This document shows positions 38,031 through 47,056 of a DNA stretch of 64,000 bases, in pieces (position 1 is the first letter of the stretch; every line of letters starts with the position of its first letter). Location of the stretch: assembly GCA_024236015.1 (NCBI GenBank), contig JACKLK010000010.1, forward strand, positions 1 through 64,000, written 5' to 3'. The stretch is from Rhodoferax sp. (lineage in GTDB: Bacteria; Pseudomonadota; Gammaproteobacteria; Burkholderiales; Burkholderiaceae_C). The translations under genes were made by a program, and so were the position numbers. Below the pieces are notes generated by a model. That model searched no databases and had not been told where the DNA came from. It saw nothing but the letters and a program-made list of their open reading frames with translations.

Positions 38031-39764
38031 ATGACCGCCGCCACGAACCTCCGCGTCCCGGGTCCAGAGCCCCTGCCGTCGCCGGCATTGCCACCCGTGA
38101 TGTCGGCATTCTGGTTGGCCGCCTGGTCGCTGACCCTGGCCATCGGCTGGCTGCTACCCAACCACTATCCACCCTGGGCCAGTTTTCATTTCGACGCCTG
38201 GTCGGCCTGTGTCTTTGCGGTGGCGGCGCTGGTCGTGATCGTGCGATCCGCCACGCCCGTGCGCTGGAGTGCGCTGGCTCTGCTGGCGGCCGTATTGCTG
38301 CCTTTGCCGTGGCTGCAGTTGGCGATGGGCATCGTCGTGACACCCGGCAACAGCTGGTTGTCCTGCGCCTATTTGCTCGCGTTCATGCTCGCGGTCCTCA
38401 TCGGCATGCGTTGGGCCGCGTCGGGCGAGCAGGCCACCCATGGACTGCTGCTGGCCATCGGCATCGGCGCCATCGTGTCGGTCGGCCTGCAACTGCACCA
38501 ATGGCTAGCCCTCGATCGCCTCGACATCTGGTCGATGGGTGATGGTGACGGCCGGCCGTTCGCCAATTTCGGCCAGCCCAACCAACTCGGGACCTTTCTG
38601 GTCTGGGGCCTGCTGGCGGGCGCTTGGGCCTATGTGCGCGGCAAGCTGGGTCCGGCGGTCGCCATCGGTTATGCCATGTTCCTGTTGTTCGGCCTGTCGC
38701 TGACGGGTTCGCGCACGGCCTGGATCGCCGTAGTCATCGTGGTGGCGGCGAGCTGGGCCTGGCGCCGTCTGTGGCCCGATCGGCGCCTGCCGTGGGTCGC
38801 CAGTGCGCTGGGCCTGTTCTTCGCCGTCTGCGTTGCGGCCAACAACTGGTTGAGTCGGCTGCTGGCCGGCGGGGTGTTGTTCGATGCCGCATCGATCGAG
38901 CGGATGACCGGTGAGTCGCGCCCGGCGATCTGGTCGATGTTCGCCCAGGCGGTATTCCAGCGTCCCTGGCTGGGGTACGGGTGGAACCAGGTGGGCCTGG
39001 CGCAGATCGAAATGGCCGACCATCTACCGGCCTTGCAGACCCGTTTCTCGCAATCGCACAACCTGTTCCTGGATCTGGTCCTGTGGTGTGGTCTGCCGAT
39101 CGGCCTGGCGGTGTCCGCCTTCATCGTGGTGTGGATGGTTCGCCGCATGCTGGCCGTGCGCACGGCGGAGCAGGCGGTGCTGGTCACGCTGCTGTTGGTC
39201 GTCGCCAACCACGCGATGCTGGAATTGCCGCTGCACTACGCCTATTTCCTGTTGCCGGCGGGACTGGTGATGGGTATCCTGGAGTCGCGGCAGCAGGTGC
39301 GTGTGTTGGTCGCAACCCGGCGCAGCGTGGTGTTGGGGTTATGGGTCATCGGCGTCGCGCTGCTGGTGCTGCTGGTCCGCGACTACTGGCGTGTCGAGCG
39401 CAGCTACGAGGCCCTGCGCTTCGAATGGTCGCCCATCAAGTCGCCGCGTGCCGTGCCGCCCGATGTGGTGTTGTTGACGCAGTGGCAGGACTTCTTCCGG
39501 CTGCTGCGGTTCGAACCGGCCGTCGGCATGAGCGACGCCGATCTGCGCTCGCTCGAGACAACGGCCGCCCTGTTTCCCAGCGCCGGGTTCGTCCAGCGGC
39601 TCGCCGTCGCATTGGCCTGGAACAACCGTCCCCAGGATGCGGCCGCTTGGTTGCGCCGTCTGTGCAATATCGCGCCGCCAGCCCACTGCGATGCGCTCAA
39701 GGCCTCATGGTCCCGCCAGGCGGCCGCGGACCCGCGAATCGCCGCCGTGCCCTGGCCGAACTAG
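38031..39764 (+). CDS. PglL/Wzy-family O-oligosaccharyltransferase (pilin glycosylase), copy 1
   Basis: This 577-residue polytopic membrane protein has about twelve helices and a large periplasmic loop. The Wzy_C-type motifs are FGQPNQLGTFLVWGL, RPWLGYGWNQVGLA, and SQSHNLFLDLVLWCGLPIG with the key His, followed by LELPLHYAYFLLPAGLVMG. Enzymes of this family transfer lipid-linked glycans to pilin serine or threonine (PglL) or ligate O-antigen. Position directly after pilA favours pilin as acceptor. The C-terminal domain (about 440 onward) is soluble and of unknown role. The start ATG follows the pilA terminator. Confidence 0.85.
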   Translation: MTAATNLRVPGPEPLPSPALPPVMSAFWLAAWSLTLAIGWLLPNHYPPWASFHFDAWSACVFAVAALVVIVRSATPVRWSALALLAAVLLPLPWLQLAMGIVVTPGNSWLSCAYLLAFMLAVLIGMRWAASGEQATHGLLLAIGIGAIVSVGLQLHQWLALDRLDIWSMGDGDGRPFANFGQPNQLGTFLVWGLLAGAWAYVRGKLGPAVAIGYAMFLLFGLSLTGSRTAWIAVVIVVAASWAWRRLWPDRRLPWVASALGLFFAVCVAANNWLSRLLAGGVLFDAASIERMTGESRPAIWSMFAQAVFQRPWLGYGWNQVGLAQIEMADHLPALQTRFSQSHNLFLDLVLWCGLPIGLAVSAFIVVWMVRRMLAVRTAEQAVLVTLLLVVANHAMLELPLHYAYFLLPAGLVMGILESRQQVRVLVATRRSVVLGLWVIGVALLVLLVRDYWRVERSYEALRFEWSPIKSPRAVPPDVVLLTQWQDFFRLLRFEPAVGMSDADLRSLETTAALFPSAGFVQRLAVALAWNNRPQDAAAWLRRLCNIAPPAHCDALKASWSRQAAADPRIAAVPWPN

Positions 39765-39793
39765 GCCTGGCCAAGGTGAGCCGGCTCCCGGAC

Positions 39794-41371
39794 ATGTTCG
39801 TGTCATCCCCGTCGTCCATGCCCGGCCATGTGCTTGCGGCGATGGCCTTGATGTTGCCCTGGCTCAACCCGATCGCCGCCGGGCCGACGCCGTCGGTCCT
39901 GCCCTGGCTGGTGTCGGCGGCTTGCGTGGCCGGCCTGTGCGCGCTGGCGGCCCATGCCGACATCCGCTGGACAGCCACGATTCGCGCCAGCTGGCTGTGG
40001 GCCGCGCTCATCAGCAGTGTTCTGGGGCTGCTGCAGTATTTCGACCTGAGCGCCGCGCTCGAAGGCTGGGTCAACCATCCCGCGTCGGGCGTGGCTTACG
40101 GCAATCTGCGCCAGCGCAACCAGTTCGCGACGCTGCTCAACCTGGGGCTGGTCGCCCTCGTGTGCGTGGTGCTGCGTCGCCACCCCGCGCAGGCCCAGGG
40201 CGGCCGGTGGCCGATGGCGCATCGGGGCGGCATGCTCGGCATTGCCGTAGCCACGGTGTTGCTCGCGAGTGCGAACGCAGCCTCCGTATCGCGGACCGGC
40301 GCGTTGCAACTCGCGGGCATTCTGCTGATGGGAGGGCTGTGGTCGTGGTGGAGCAATCCCCAGGTCCGCCGCATGTTGCTGCTGGCGGTGCTGGCTTATG
40401 GGGTGGCCTCGGTGACGCTTCCGTGGCTGGCGGGGCGCGATCCGTTTTCCTCCGGCATCACTGGCCGGTTCGGCATCGAGGCGCCTGGCTGCGAGAGTCG
40501 ACTGGTGTTGTGGAGCAACGTCTTGCACCTGATCGGCTTGCGACCCTGGACCGGTTGGGGTTGGGGGGAGCTCGACTACGCCCATTTCATGACCGTATAT
40601 CCCGGCGCGCGTTTCTGCGACATCCTGGACAACGCCCACAACCTGCCGCTGCACGTCGCGGTCGAGTTCGGCGTCCCGGCCGCGGCCGTGTTGTGTGCGC
40701 TGGTGGTGTGGTTGCTCTGGCGCAACCGTCCGTGGCGCGAAACCGGGGTTGAACGACAGATGGCCTGGGCGGTGCTGGGCCTGATCGGTGTGCACAGCAT
40801 GCTGGAGTACCCGCTGTGGTACGGGCCGTTCCAGATCGCGCTGGGCGCTTGTGTCTGGATGCTGTGCTGTGGGCGTGCGCACGACGCCACGTCCGACGTG
40901 CAGCCATCGCACGGGTCCGGTCCGGCAGCCATGTCCCGCGCTTGGCGCGGGTCATTGACGGCGTTGGCGCTGGTGATCGCGCTGTCGGTCGCCTACGCGA
41001 CCTGGGACTACCACCGCATCAGCCAGATCTATCTGCGGCCGGAACAACGCAGCCCCGCCTACCGCGACGACACGCTGGCCAAGGTGCAGGATTCCTGGCT
41101 GTTCCGGCGCCAGGTCCGCTTCGCCGAGCTGACGCTGGCGCAGGTCGATCAGGACAACGCGGCGCGGCTCAATGCCATGGCCAGGCGGCTGCTGCATTTT
41201 TCGCCGGAACCGCGCGTCATCGAAAAGCTGATCGACACGGCCCGGATGCTGGGTCAGGATGACGAAGCCCGGTCATTGGCGCGGCGATTCGCGATAGCGT
41301 TTCCGCAGGACCATGCGCGCTGGGTGCAGCGTGCGGCGGCCGGCAGCCTCGATGCACCCGGCCGTCCCTGA
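39794..41371 (+). CDS. PglL/Wzy-family O-oligosaccharyltransferase, copy 2
   Basis: This is a 525-residue polytopic membrane protein related to the gene just upstream. Equivalent motifs are NLRQRNQFATLLNLGL, RPWTGWGWGELDYAHFM, DNAHNLPLHVAVEFGVPAA with the conserved His, and MLEYPLWYGPFQIALG. The C-terminus (from about residue 395) is a soluble domain with one helix before it. The start is uncertain: ATG at 39794 is used, with GTG at 39776 and ATG at 39818 also in frame. Two related ligases in tandem suggest different glycans or different protein acceptors. Confidence 0.85.
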   Translation: MFVSSPSSMPGHVLAAMALMLPWLNPIAAGPTPSVLPWLVSAACVAGLCALAAHADIRWTATIRASWLWAALISSVLGLLQYFDLSAALEGWVNHPASGVAYGNLRQRNQFATLLNLGLVALVCVVLRRHPAQAQGGRWPMAHRGGMLGIAVATVLLASANAASVSRTGALQLAGILLMGGLWSWWSNPQVRRMLLLAVLAYGVASVTLPWLAGRDPFSSGITGRFGIEAPGCESRLVLWSNVLHLIGLRPWTGWGWGELDYAHFMTVYPGARFCDILDNAHNLPLHVAVEFGVPAAAVLCALVVWLLWRNRPWRETGVERQMAWAVLGLIGVHSMLEYPLWYGPFQIALGACVWMLCCGRAHDATSDVQPSHGSGPAAMSRAWRGSLTALALVIALSVAYATWDYHRISQIYLRPEQRSPAYRDDTLAKVQDSWLFRRQVRFAELTLAQVDQDNAARLNAMARRLLHFSPEPRVIEKLIDTARMLGQDDEARSLARRFAIAFPQDHARWVQRAAAGSLDAPGRP

Positions 41372-41410
41372 TGCCCGCGGACGCCATGCGCCGCGCGAAG
41401 ACCGGGCCCT

Positions 41411-41899
41411 TCACCCCGCGATGAAACTCCCCGACTGCCCGCCATGTTTCTGCAGCAGCTTGATGTCGCTCATCGTCATGCCGCGGTCCACCGCCTTGCA
41501 CATGTCGTAGATGGTGAGCAGCGCGACCTGCACGGCCGCCAGGGCTTCCATCTCGACGCCGGTCGGCCCGACCGTCTCGACGGTGGCGCGGCAGATGATG
41601 TTGGCCGGGTGGGTGGCGTCGGCCTGCACGGTCTCGAATTCGAGGGCCACGCGCGTGAGCGCCAGCGGATGGCACAGCGGGATCAGGTCGCTGGTTTTCT
41701 TGGCCGCCTGGATGCCGGCAATGCGGGCAATGCCCAGCACGTCGCCTTTCTTGGCGGTGCCGGATTCGATGATGGCCAGGGTTGCCGCATGCATGTCGAT
41801 GCGGCCGCCGGCGACCGCGATGCGGTGCGTGCTGGCCTTGCTCGCAACGTCGACCATGTGGGCTTGGCCGTGTGCGTCAAAATGGGTCAGGGTGTTCAT
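41411..41899 (-). CDS. moaC: Cyclic pyranopterin monophosphate synthase MoaC
   Basis: This is a 162-residue MoaC. The motifs LTHFDAHGQAHMVDVASKA (start), KKTSDLIPLCHPL and VQVALLTIYDMCKAVDRGM are diagnostic. It catalyses the second step of molybdopterin synthesis, turning the MoaA product into cyclic pyranopterin monophosphate. No other moa gene is near. The start ATG is supported by the family N-terminus. It diverges from the peptidase gene over 110 bp. Confidence 0.96.
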   Translation of the reverse strand: MNTLTHFDAHGQAHMVDVASKASTHRIAVAGGRIDMHAATLAIIESGTAKKGDVLGIARIAGIQAAKKTSDLIPLCHPLALTRVALEFETVQADATHPANIICRATVETVGPTGVEMEALAAVQVALLTIYDMCKAVDRGMTMSDIKLLQKHGGQSGSFIAG

Positions 41900-42009
41900 G
41901 CCGGTTTCGGATAACGCTGGTGATGGATCGCTGTCGCGGGCCGCCGGCCGGAAGCATCTGGATACTTTCGATTGACGAACCTTTGACCCGCGTACTGCAT
42001 CATACGTCC

Positions 42010-43575
42010 ATGCCTTCGATGAATCCTGTTCGCTCCCGCGGCCGCCGCCGGGTGTACGCGCACGCGCGGCGCACCCTGGTTGCGCTGGCGCTGACGGCGC
42101 TGGCCGTGTCGGCGCCGCTGGCGCAGACCGGCTCCGCCGGGTCCCCGGCCACACGCTCGGGTGGCAGCAGCCTGCCGGTCATGGGCGACGGCAGCGAGAT
42201 GACGGCCAGCGCCGAGCGGCGCCTGGGTGACCGCATCGCGCGCGAGATCTTCCGCGACCCGGACTACATCGACGATCCGGTGCTGGCCGACTATGTCGAT
42301 GCGATCTGGCAGCCCCTGCTCAAGGCCGCCTACCAACGCGGCGAGATGTCCGACGAACTGCAGCAGCGGTTCGCGTGGCAGATCATGATGGGGCGCGACC
42401 GCAGCGTGAATGCATTCGCGTTGCCCGGCGGCTACCTGGGCCTGCACATGGGCCTGATCGCCGTCGTGACCAGCCGCGACGAACTCGCCTCGGTGCTGGC
42501 GCATGAACTCAGCCACGTGACGCAGCGCCATATCTCGCGCCTGACCACCCAGCAGAACGCGCAGACGCCGTGGATCATCGGCGCGATGATTCTCAGCGCG
42601 ATGGCGGCGTCCAAGAACACCGATGCGGCCAACGCGCTGCTGGCCGGCGGGCAGGCCCTGGCGATGCAGAACCAGCTCAATTTCTCGCGCGACATGGAGC
42701 GCGAGGCCGACCGGGTCGGATTCGGCCTGATGGCCGATTCCGGTTTCGCGCCCGCGGGTTTTGCGTCGATGTTCGAGAAGCTGCAGGCCGCTTCGCGCCT
42801 GAACGACAACGGTGCCTTTCCCTACCTGCGCAGCCATCCGCTGACGTCCGAGCGCATTGCCGACGTCCAGGGCCGGCTGCCGCTGGGCGCCGGCAGCACG
42901 AGCCCGCCATTGCTGATGGACCATGCCATGGCCAGCGCCCGTGCGCGCGTGCTGGCCAACCCGGCGATCGACTCCCTGCGCGACATGGTCGCCCAGGCCC
43001 AGGCGGCCAGGCTGGCCGAGCAATCACCTGCGGCGCAGGCCGGCGTGTTGTACGCCGCAACACTGGCTGCGGCGCAGATGCGCGATTTCCCGGCGGCCAA
43101 GGGTTTGCTGGCGCGACTGCAGGCACGGTCGGCCACGGGGGACGCGCCGGCGCAGCGCTTGTCCCGTCTGCTGGCGATCGAGCTTGCATTGTTGTCGGAC
43201 CAGCCGGCGCCCGAGATCGTGCCGAACGGACGCGCCGAGCTGCTGCTGATGTCCCGGGTCTGGATCCGCGAGGGCAAGGCGGCGCAGGCTGCCAGCGGCC
43301 TGCAGTCCTGGGTTGCGCTGCACCCGCGCGATGCCGGTGCGTGGCAGATGCTGGGTCGCGCCAATACGGCGCAGGGCCAGGTGCTGCGGGCGATACGCGC
43401 CGAGGCCGAGGCGCAGGTTGCGCTGATGGACTACGCCGCCGCGGTCGACCGGTTCAAGGCCGCGCAGGGCCTGGCACGCAGCACGCCGGGGGTGGACCAT
43501 ATCGAGGCGTCGATCATCGACACCCGCACCCGCCAGGTGCAGTCATTGCTGCGGGAACAAGCCCTCGAGCGCTGA
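42010..43575 (+). CDS. Periplasmic M48-family metallopeptidase with TPR-like C-terminus (BepA-like)
   Basis: This is a 521-residue protein with an N-terminal signal sequence (RRTLVALALTALAVSAPLAQ). The M48 zinc site is LAHELSHVTQRH (near residue 166), with the third ligand in DMEREADRVGFGLM. Residues from about 300 form helical TPR-like repeats, as in E. coli BepA, a periplasmic chaperone/protease for LptD and outer-membrane protein quality control. Another in-frame ATG at 42019 is an alternative start. The end overlaps the convergent membrane-protein gene by 33 bp. Confidence 0.9.
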   Translation: MPSMNPVRSRGRRRVYAHARRTLVALALTALAVSAPLAQTGSAGSPATRSGGSSLPVMGDGSEMTASAERRLGDRIAREIFRDPDYIDDPVLADYVDAIWQPLLKAAYQRGEMSDELQQRFAWQIMMGRDRSVNAFALPGGYLGLHMGLIAVVTSRDELASVLAHELSHVTQRHISRLTTQQNAQTPWIIGAMILSAMAASKNTDAANALLAGGQALAMQNQLNFSRDMEREADRVGFGLMADSGFAPAGFASMFEKLQAASRLNDNGAFPYLRSHPLTSERIADVQGRLPLGAGSTSPPLLMDHAMASARARVLANPAIDSLRDMVAQAQAARLAEQSPAAQAGVLYAATLAAAQMRDFPAAKGLLARLQARSATGDAPAQRLSRLLAIELALLSDQPAPEIVPNGRAELLLMSRVWIREGKAAQAASGLQSWVALHPRDAGAWQMLGRANTAQGQVLRAIRAEAEAQVALMDYAAAVDRFKAAQGLARSTPGVDHIEASIIDTRTRQVQSLLREQALER

Positions 43576-43896
43576 CTGGATCAGCAGGCTGAGCACCGAG
43601 TAGATCAGCGAGCCGATGAGCGCGGCGCCGAATCCGTCGACCTGGAAGCCGTCCAGCACCCCGGAGGCGGACCAGAACATCAATGCGTTGATGACGAACA
43701 GGAACAGCCCCAGCGTGACCACCGTGACCGGCAGGGTCAGCACCACGAGAATCGGCCGCACGACCGTGTTGAACAGCCCGATCACGAAGGCAGCGATCAG
43801 CGCGCTGCCGAAGCTGCTGACGGCCACACCGCCGTAGATGTAGGCGACTGCCAGCAGTGCGCAGGCGCTGAGAAGCCATTTGACGATCAGTTTCAT
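43543..43896 (-). CDS. Small four-helix membrane protein of the 'phage holin family' (YvlD-like)
   Basis: This 117-residue protein has about four helices (MKLIVKWLLSACALLAVAYI, ALIAAFVIGLFNTVVRPIL, VVTLGLFLFVINALMFW and ALIGSLIYSVLSLLIQ). The motif NTVVRPILVVLTLPVTVVTLGLFLFVINA, cut to VVRPILVVLTLPVTVVTLG, defines the YvlD/phage-holin-4-2 family. Despite the name it is a chromosomal protein of unknown function, with no phage genes nearby. The gene overlaps the 3' end of the convergent peptidase by 33 bp. Confidence 0.87.
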   Translation of the reverse strand: MKLIVKWLLSACALLAVAYIYGGVAVSSFGSALIAAFVIGLFNTVVRPILVVLTLPVTVVTLGLFLFVINALMFWSASGVLDGFQVDGFGAALIGSLIYSVLSLLIQSALEGLFPQQ

Positions 43897-43951
43897 GGCT
43901 GGCCAGCATACCATCGCCACGCGAGCGCGCCGTGGCAAGATCCAGGATCCC

Positions 43952-44371
43952 ATGACAGGCATTCACATCACCGACATCGAGTCGGCCATCAACTACTGGC
44001 GCGAGCGCAAGCCGTCGCCGGACGGCATCACGCTGGCCGCCGAGGTCCGCGCACTGGCCGAGGTCTACGCGCAGATGGTCTACCACCGTGAGCCGCTGGC
44101 CGACGAGTTCACGTTTCCGCGCGAGGCCTTCGCCGCCTGGATGGCCTGGTACGAGACCACGCCGGACACGCCGTGTATTGCCATCTGCTCGACCAGCCAG
44201 GGGGACGCGACCTGCAAGGGTTGCGGACGCAGTTTCGAGGAGGTGCAGTACTGGACCGAGATGCGTCCGGCGGAAAAACGCGCCACCTGGCGGCGCATCA
44301 CGCAGGACGGCACGTCCTGGCGGTTCAACCGGTATGCCGAGCGTGCACGCGAGCGTCAGCCGGGCCGGTGA
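43952..44371 (+). CDS. DUF3717-DUF1289 fusion protein
   Basis: This is a 139-residue cytoplasmic protein. Residues 1-45 (ITDIESAINYWRERKPSP ... LAAEVRALAEVYAQM) match DUF3717. The rest matches DUF1289, with the Cys-rich core TPCIAICSTSQGDATCKGCGR, whose core CKGCGRSFEEV is clearest, giving four cysteines that could bind zinc or an Fe-S cluster. DUF1289 proteins are small and uncharacterised. The end overlaps the convergent acetyltransferase gene by 16 bp. Another ATG is available upstream but lies over the neighbouring gene. Confidence 0.82.
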   Translation: MTGIHITDIESAINYWRERKPSPDGITLAAEVRALAEVYAQMVYHREPLADEFTFPREAFAAWMAWYETTPDTPCIAICSTSQGDATCKGCGRSFEEVQYWTEMRPAEKRATWRRITQDGTSWRFNRYAERARERQPGR

Positions 44372-44970
44372 TCGGTCGCCGGTGTCGTCGCCCGCAGCCG
44401 CGCCAGCAGGCGCTCGCGGACCTGGGGCCACTCGGTATCGATGATGCTGTAGCGCACCGAGTCGCGTTTGCGGCCGTCGGGCATGATGCGCTCGTGGCGC
44501 ACCACGCCTTCTCGCACGGCGCCGAGTCGTTCGATGGCGCGTTGCGAACGCTCGTTCAGCACGTCGGTGGTGAATTGCACCCGGACACAGGCCATGGTGT
44601 CGAAGGCCTGCGTCAGCAGCAAGCACTTGGCCTGCGTGTTGGCCAGCGTGCCTTGCCACGAGGCCGACAACCAGGTGTGGCCGATCTCCAGCTTGCGATT
44701 GATGCGGTCGATCTTCCAGAAACGGGTGGAGCCGATCACGCCGCCGCCGCGGGCGTCGACGATGGCAAACGGCCAGACGGTGCCGGCCGCGAGGCCTTGC
44801 AACGCCGTGGCCAGGTAGGCTTCGACGGTCGCGGCCGAGGGCACGACGGTGAAGGGCAGGTTCCACAAGGCGCCGTCGCTGGCGGCTGCCACCAGCGCGG
44901 GGCCGTCGTCCGGCGCCAGCGGACGCAGGAGGATCGACGGGCTCGCCAGCGCCGGAATCTGCGCGGCCAT
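44356..44970 (-). CDS. GNAT-family N-acetyltransferase (RimJ/RimL-like)
   Basis: This 204-residue GNAT protein has the RimL-type layout: LRPLAPDDGPALVAAA at the start, IGSTRFWKIDRINRKLEIGHTWL (core RKLEIGHTWL), the acyl-CoA-binding turn region WQGTLANTQAKCLLL, and NERSQRAIERLGAVREGVVR. Many members acetylate protein N-termini or small amines. It is the last of three minus-strand genes after purB and yaeQ and starts 10 bp behind yaeQ. Confidence 0.88.
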   Translation of the reverse strand: MAAQIPALASPSILLRPLAPDDGPALVAAASDGALWNLPFTVVPSAATVEAYLATALQGLAAGTVWPFAIVDARGGGVIGSTRFWKIDRINRKLEIGHTWLSASWQGTLANTQAKCLLLTQAFDTMACVRVQFTTDVLNERSQRAIERLGAVREGVVRHERIMPDGRKRDSVRYSIIDTEWPQVRERLLARLRATTPATDHRPG

Positions 44971-44980
44971 GGAACGACGC

Positions 44981-45541
44981 CTATTTCCAGCGCAGCGGCG
45001 TGATCTCGACGGCGCTGCGGTCGTCCGCCAGCATCAGGCTGCCGTCCTGCACCGTGGCCTGCAACTGCATGCTGCGTTGTGCCAGCACCTGCAGGCCCTG
45101 CGCGGCTTCGCTCGGCATCCGGTACACGCTGAGGTTGCGCAGCCGGGTGAGCTTGTTCTCGATGCCTTTCCACCACACCTCGGCGGCATGGCCGAAGCAG
45201 TAGAGCACCACGGCGTCGGCCTTGGCACAGGCCTTGGCCAGCGGCTTGTCCTCGGGCTGGCCGACCTCGATCCACAGGCGGGTCTGGCCGGTGAAGTCGC
45301 GCAGCCAGACGTCGGGCTCATCCGGGTCGGACAGGCCGGCGCCGAAGGCCAGTGTGCCGTCGCCGTTGCAGACCGATTGCAGCGTATGGGCCTGCAGCGC
45401 CAATGCCGCCAGCCGCACCATCATGCGTTCGTCGGTCTCGCTGGGATGGCGGGCCAGCGTCAGCGGGTGGTCGGCGTAGTAGCCGTGGTCGATGTCGGCG
45501 ATCTGCAGATGGGCCCGGAACACCGTGGACTTGAGTGCCAT
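44981..45541 (-). CDS. yaeQ: YaeQ-family protein
   Basis: This is a 186-residue YaeQ protein. The full family pattern is visible: STVFRAHLQIADIDHGYY, HPSETDERMMVRLAALAL, GLSDPDEPDVWLRDFTG, LWIEVGQPE and RMPSEAAQGL. The fold resembles PD-(D/E)XK nucleases, with possible catalytic residues in DEPDVWL and WIEVGQPE, but activity is unproven and YaeQ's role is uncertain. It lies 16 bp after purB. Confidence 0.95.
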   Translation of the reverse strand: MALKSTVFRAHLQIADIDHGYYADHPLTLARHPSETDERMMVRLAALALQAHTLQSVCNGDGTLAFGAGLSDPDEPDVWLRDFTGQTRLWIEVGQPEDKPLAKACAKADAVVLYCFGHAAEVWWKGIENKLTRLRNLSVYRMPSEAAQGLQVLAQRSMQLQATVQDGSLMLADDRSAVEITPLRWK

Positions 45542-45557
45542 GCGGACCGTCCGGGGC

Positions 45558-46961
45558 TCAGGCGCGGCGCGCCAGTTCGGCCGCCTTGCCGGTGTAGCTG
45601 GCCGGTGTCATGGCCAGCAGCCGGTCCTTGTCGTCCTGCGGGATCTCCAGCTTGGCGATGAAACCCTGCATCAGCTCGCGCGTCATCGGCGCGCCGCGGG
45701 TGAAGTTCTTGAGCTGCTCGTAGGGCTGGGGCAGGCCGTAGCGCCGCATCACGGTCTGGATCGGTTCGGCCAGCACTTCCCAGGATGCGTCCAGGTCGGC
45801 GGCGATGGCCGGCTTGTTGATCTCGAGCTTGTTGAGCCCGGCGGCCAGCGATTCGTAGGCCAGCAACGCATAACCCAGCGCCACGCCCATGTTGCGGAGC
45901 ACGGTGGAATCGGTCAGGTCGCGTTGCCAGCGGCTGATCGGCAGCTTCTCGCTCAGGTGGCGCAGCAGCGCATTGGACAGGCCCAGGTTGCCTTCGGCGT
46001 TCTCGAAGTCGATCGGGTTGACCTTGTGCGGCATGGTGCTCGAGCCGACCTCGCCCTTGCGCAGCTTCTGCTTGAAATACCCCAGGCTGACATAACCCCA
46101 TACGTCGCGCGACCAGTCGATCAGGATGGTGTTGGCGCGTGCGACGGCGTCGAACAGCTCGGCCATGTAGTCGTGCGGCTCGATCTGGATGCTGTAGGGC
46201 TGGAAGCTCAGGCCCAGGCCCCATGTCTGCACGCCGGTCTCGGCGGTGGGCTCCGGGGATTCGATGACGGCGCGGCTGAAGGCTTCCCAGTCGAAGTCGG
46301 GCCAGGCCGACAGGTGGGCGTTGTAGTTGCCCACCGCGCCGTTCATCTTGGCCAGGATCTTGACGCCCGAGATGCGGTCGCAGGCGGTCTGCAGCCGCAT
46401 CACGACGTTGGCGATCTCCTTGCCCACGGTGGTGGGGCTGGCGGTCTGGCCATGGGTGCGGCTGAGCATCGGCACGTCGGCGTAGGCGCCGGCCATCTCG
46501 CGCAGCTTGAGCAGCAGCCGGTCGAGCGCCGGCAGCAGCACGATGTTGCGCGCGGCGCGCAACTGCAAGGCATGGCTGGTGTTGTTGATGTCTTCGCTGG
46601 TACAGGCAAAGTGCACGAATTCGCCGGCTTTCTGCAGTTCCGGGCGCGACTCGAACTTGCCCTTGATCCAGTATTCGACCGCCTTCACATCGTGGTTGGT
46701 GGTCTTCTCGATCTCCTTGATGGCCTGGGCATCGGCTTCGCCGAAATTCTTGACCAGCTTGAGCAAGTAAGTACGGGCTCCGGAGCTCAGCGGCTTGAAC
46801 TCTTTGAAACCGGCATCGCTCAGATGCACGAACCAGGCGACTTCCACCTGCACCCGGCGCCGCATGTAGCCCAGTTCGCTCATCAGCGGGCGCAGCGGTT
46901 CGAGTTTGGCGGCATAACGGCCGTCCAGCGGCGACAAGGCGGAAACAGCGGAGAAAGTCAT
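45558..46961 (-). CDS. purB: Adenylosuccinate lyase
   Basis: This is a 467-residue PurB of the E. coli-like subgroup. LSPLDGRYA opens the protein, TSEDINNTSHALQL and RTHGQTASPTTVGKE are substrate loops, and the superfamily signature SSTMPHKVNPIDFENAEGNL contains the flexible active-site serine loop. It removes fumarate from SAICAR and adenylosuccinate in purine synthesis. The start is ATG ahead of TFSAVSALSP. It heads an operon with yaeQ and an acetyltransferase and diverges from the GST gene over 95 bp. Confidence 0.97.
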   Translation of the reverse strand: MTFSAVSALSPLDGRYAAKLEPLRPLMSELGYMRRRVQVEVAWFVHLSDAGFKEFKPLSSGARTYLLKLVKNFGEADAQAIKEIEKTTNHDVKAVEYWIKGKFESRPELQKAGEFVHFACTSEDINNTSHALQLRAARNIVLLPALDRLLLKLREMAGAYADVPMLSRTHGQTASPTTVGKEIANVVMRLQTACDRISGVKILAKMNGAVGNYNAHLSAWPDFDWEAFSRAVIESPEPTAETGVQTWGLGLSFQPYSIQIEPHDYMAELFDAVARANTILIDWSRDVWGYVSLGYFKQKLRKGEVGSSTMPHKVNPIDFENAEGNLGLSNALLRHLSEKLPISRWQRDLTDSTVLRNMGVALGYALLAYESLAAGLNKLEINKPAIAADLDASWEVLAEPIQTVMRRYGLPQPYEQLKNFTRGAPMTRELMQGFIAKLEIPQDDKDRLLAMTPASYTGKAAELARRA

Positions 46962-47056
46962 CCGGCGATTGTAGGTGGGCGCATCGGGTGCGCCGGCCCG
47001 TACCGGAGTGCCATGGCGGTGGCTAGAATGCCCCACACACCCGGAATTGCCCAGCC

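Noticed and set aside
43543..43896. Prophage remnant suggested by a 'phage holin family' protein
   Set aside because: The neighbours are ordinary chromosomal genes and no integrase, terminase or att-like repeats were seen; the family is chromosomal YvlD-like.
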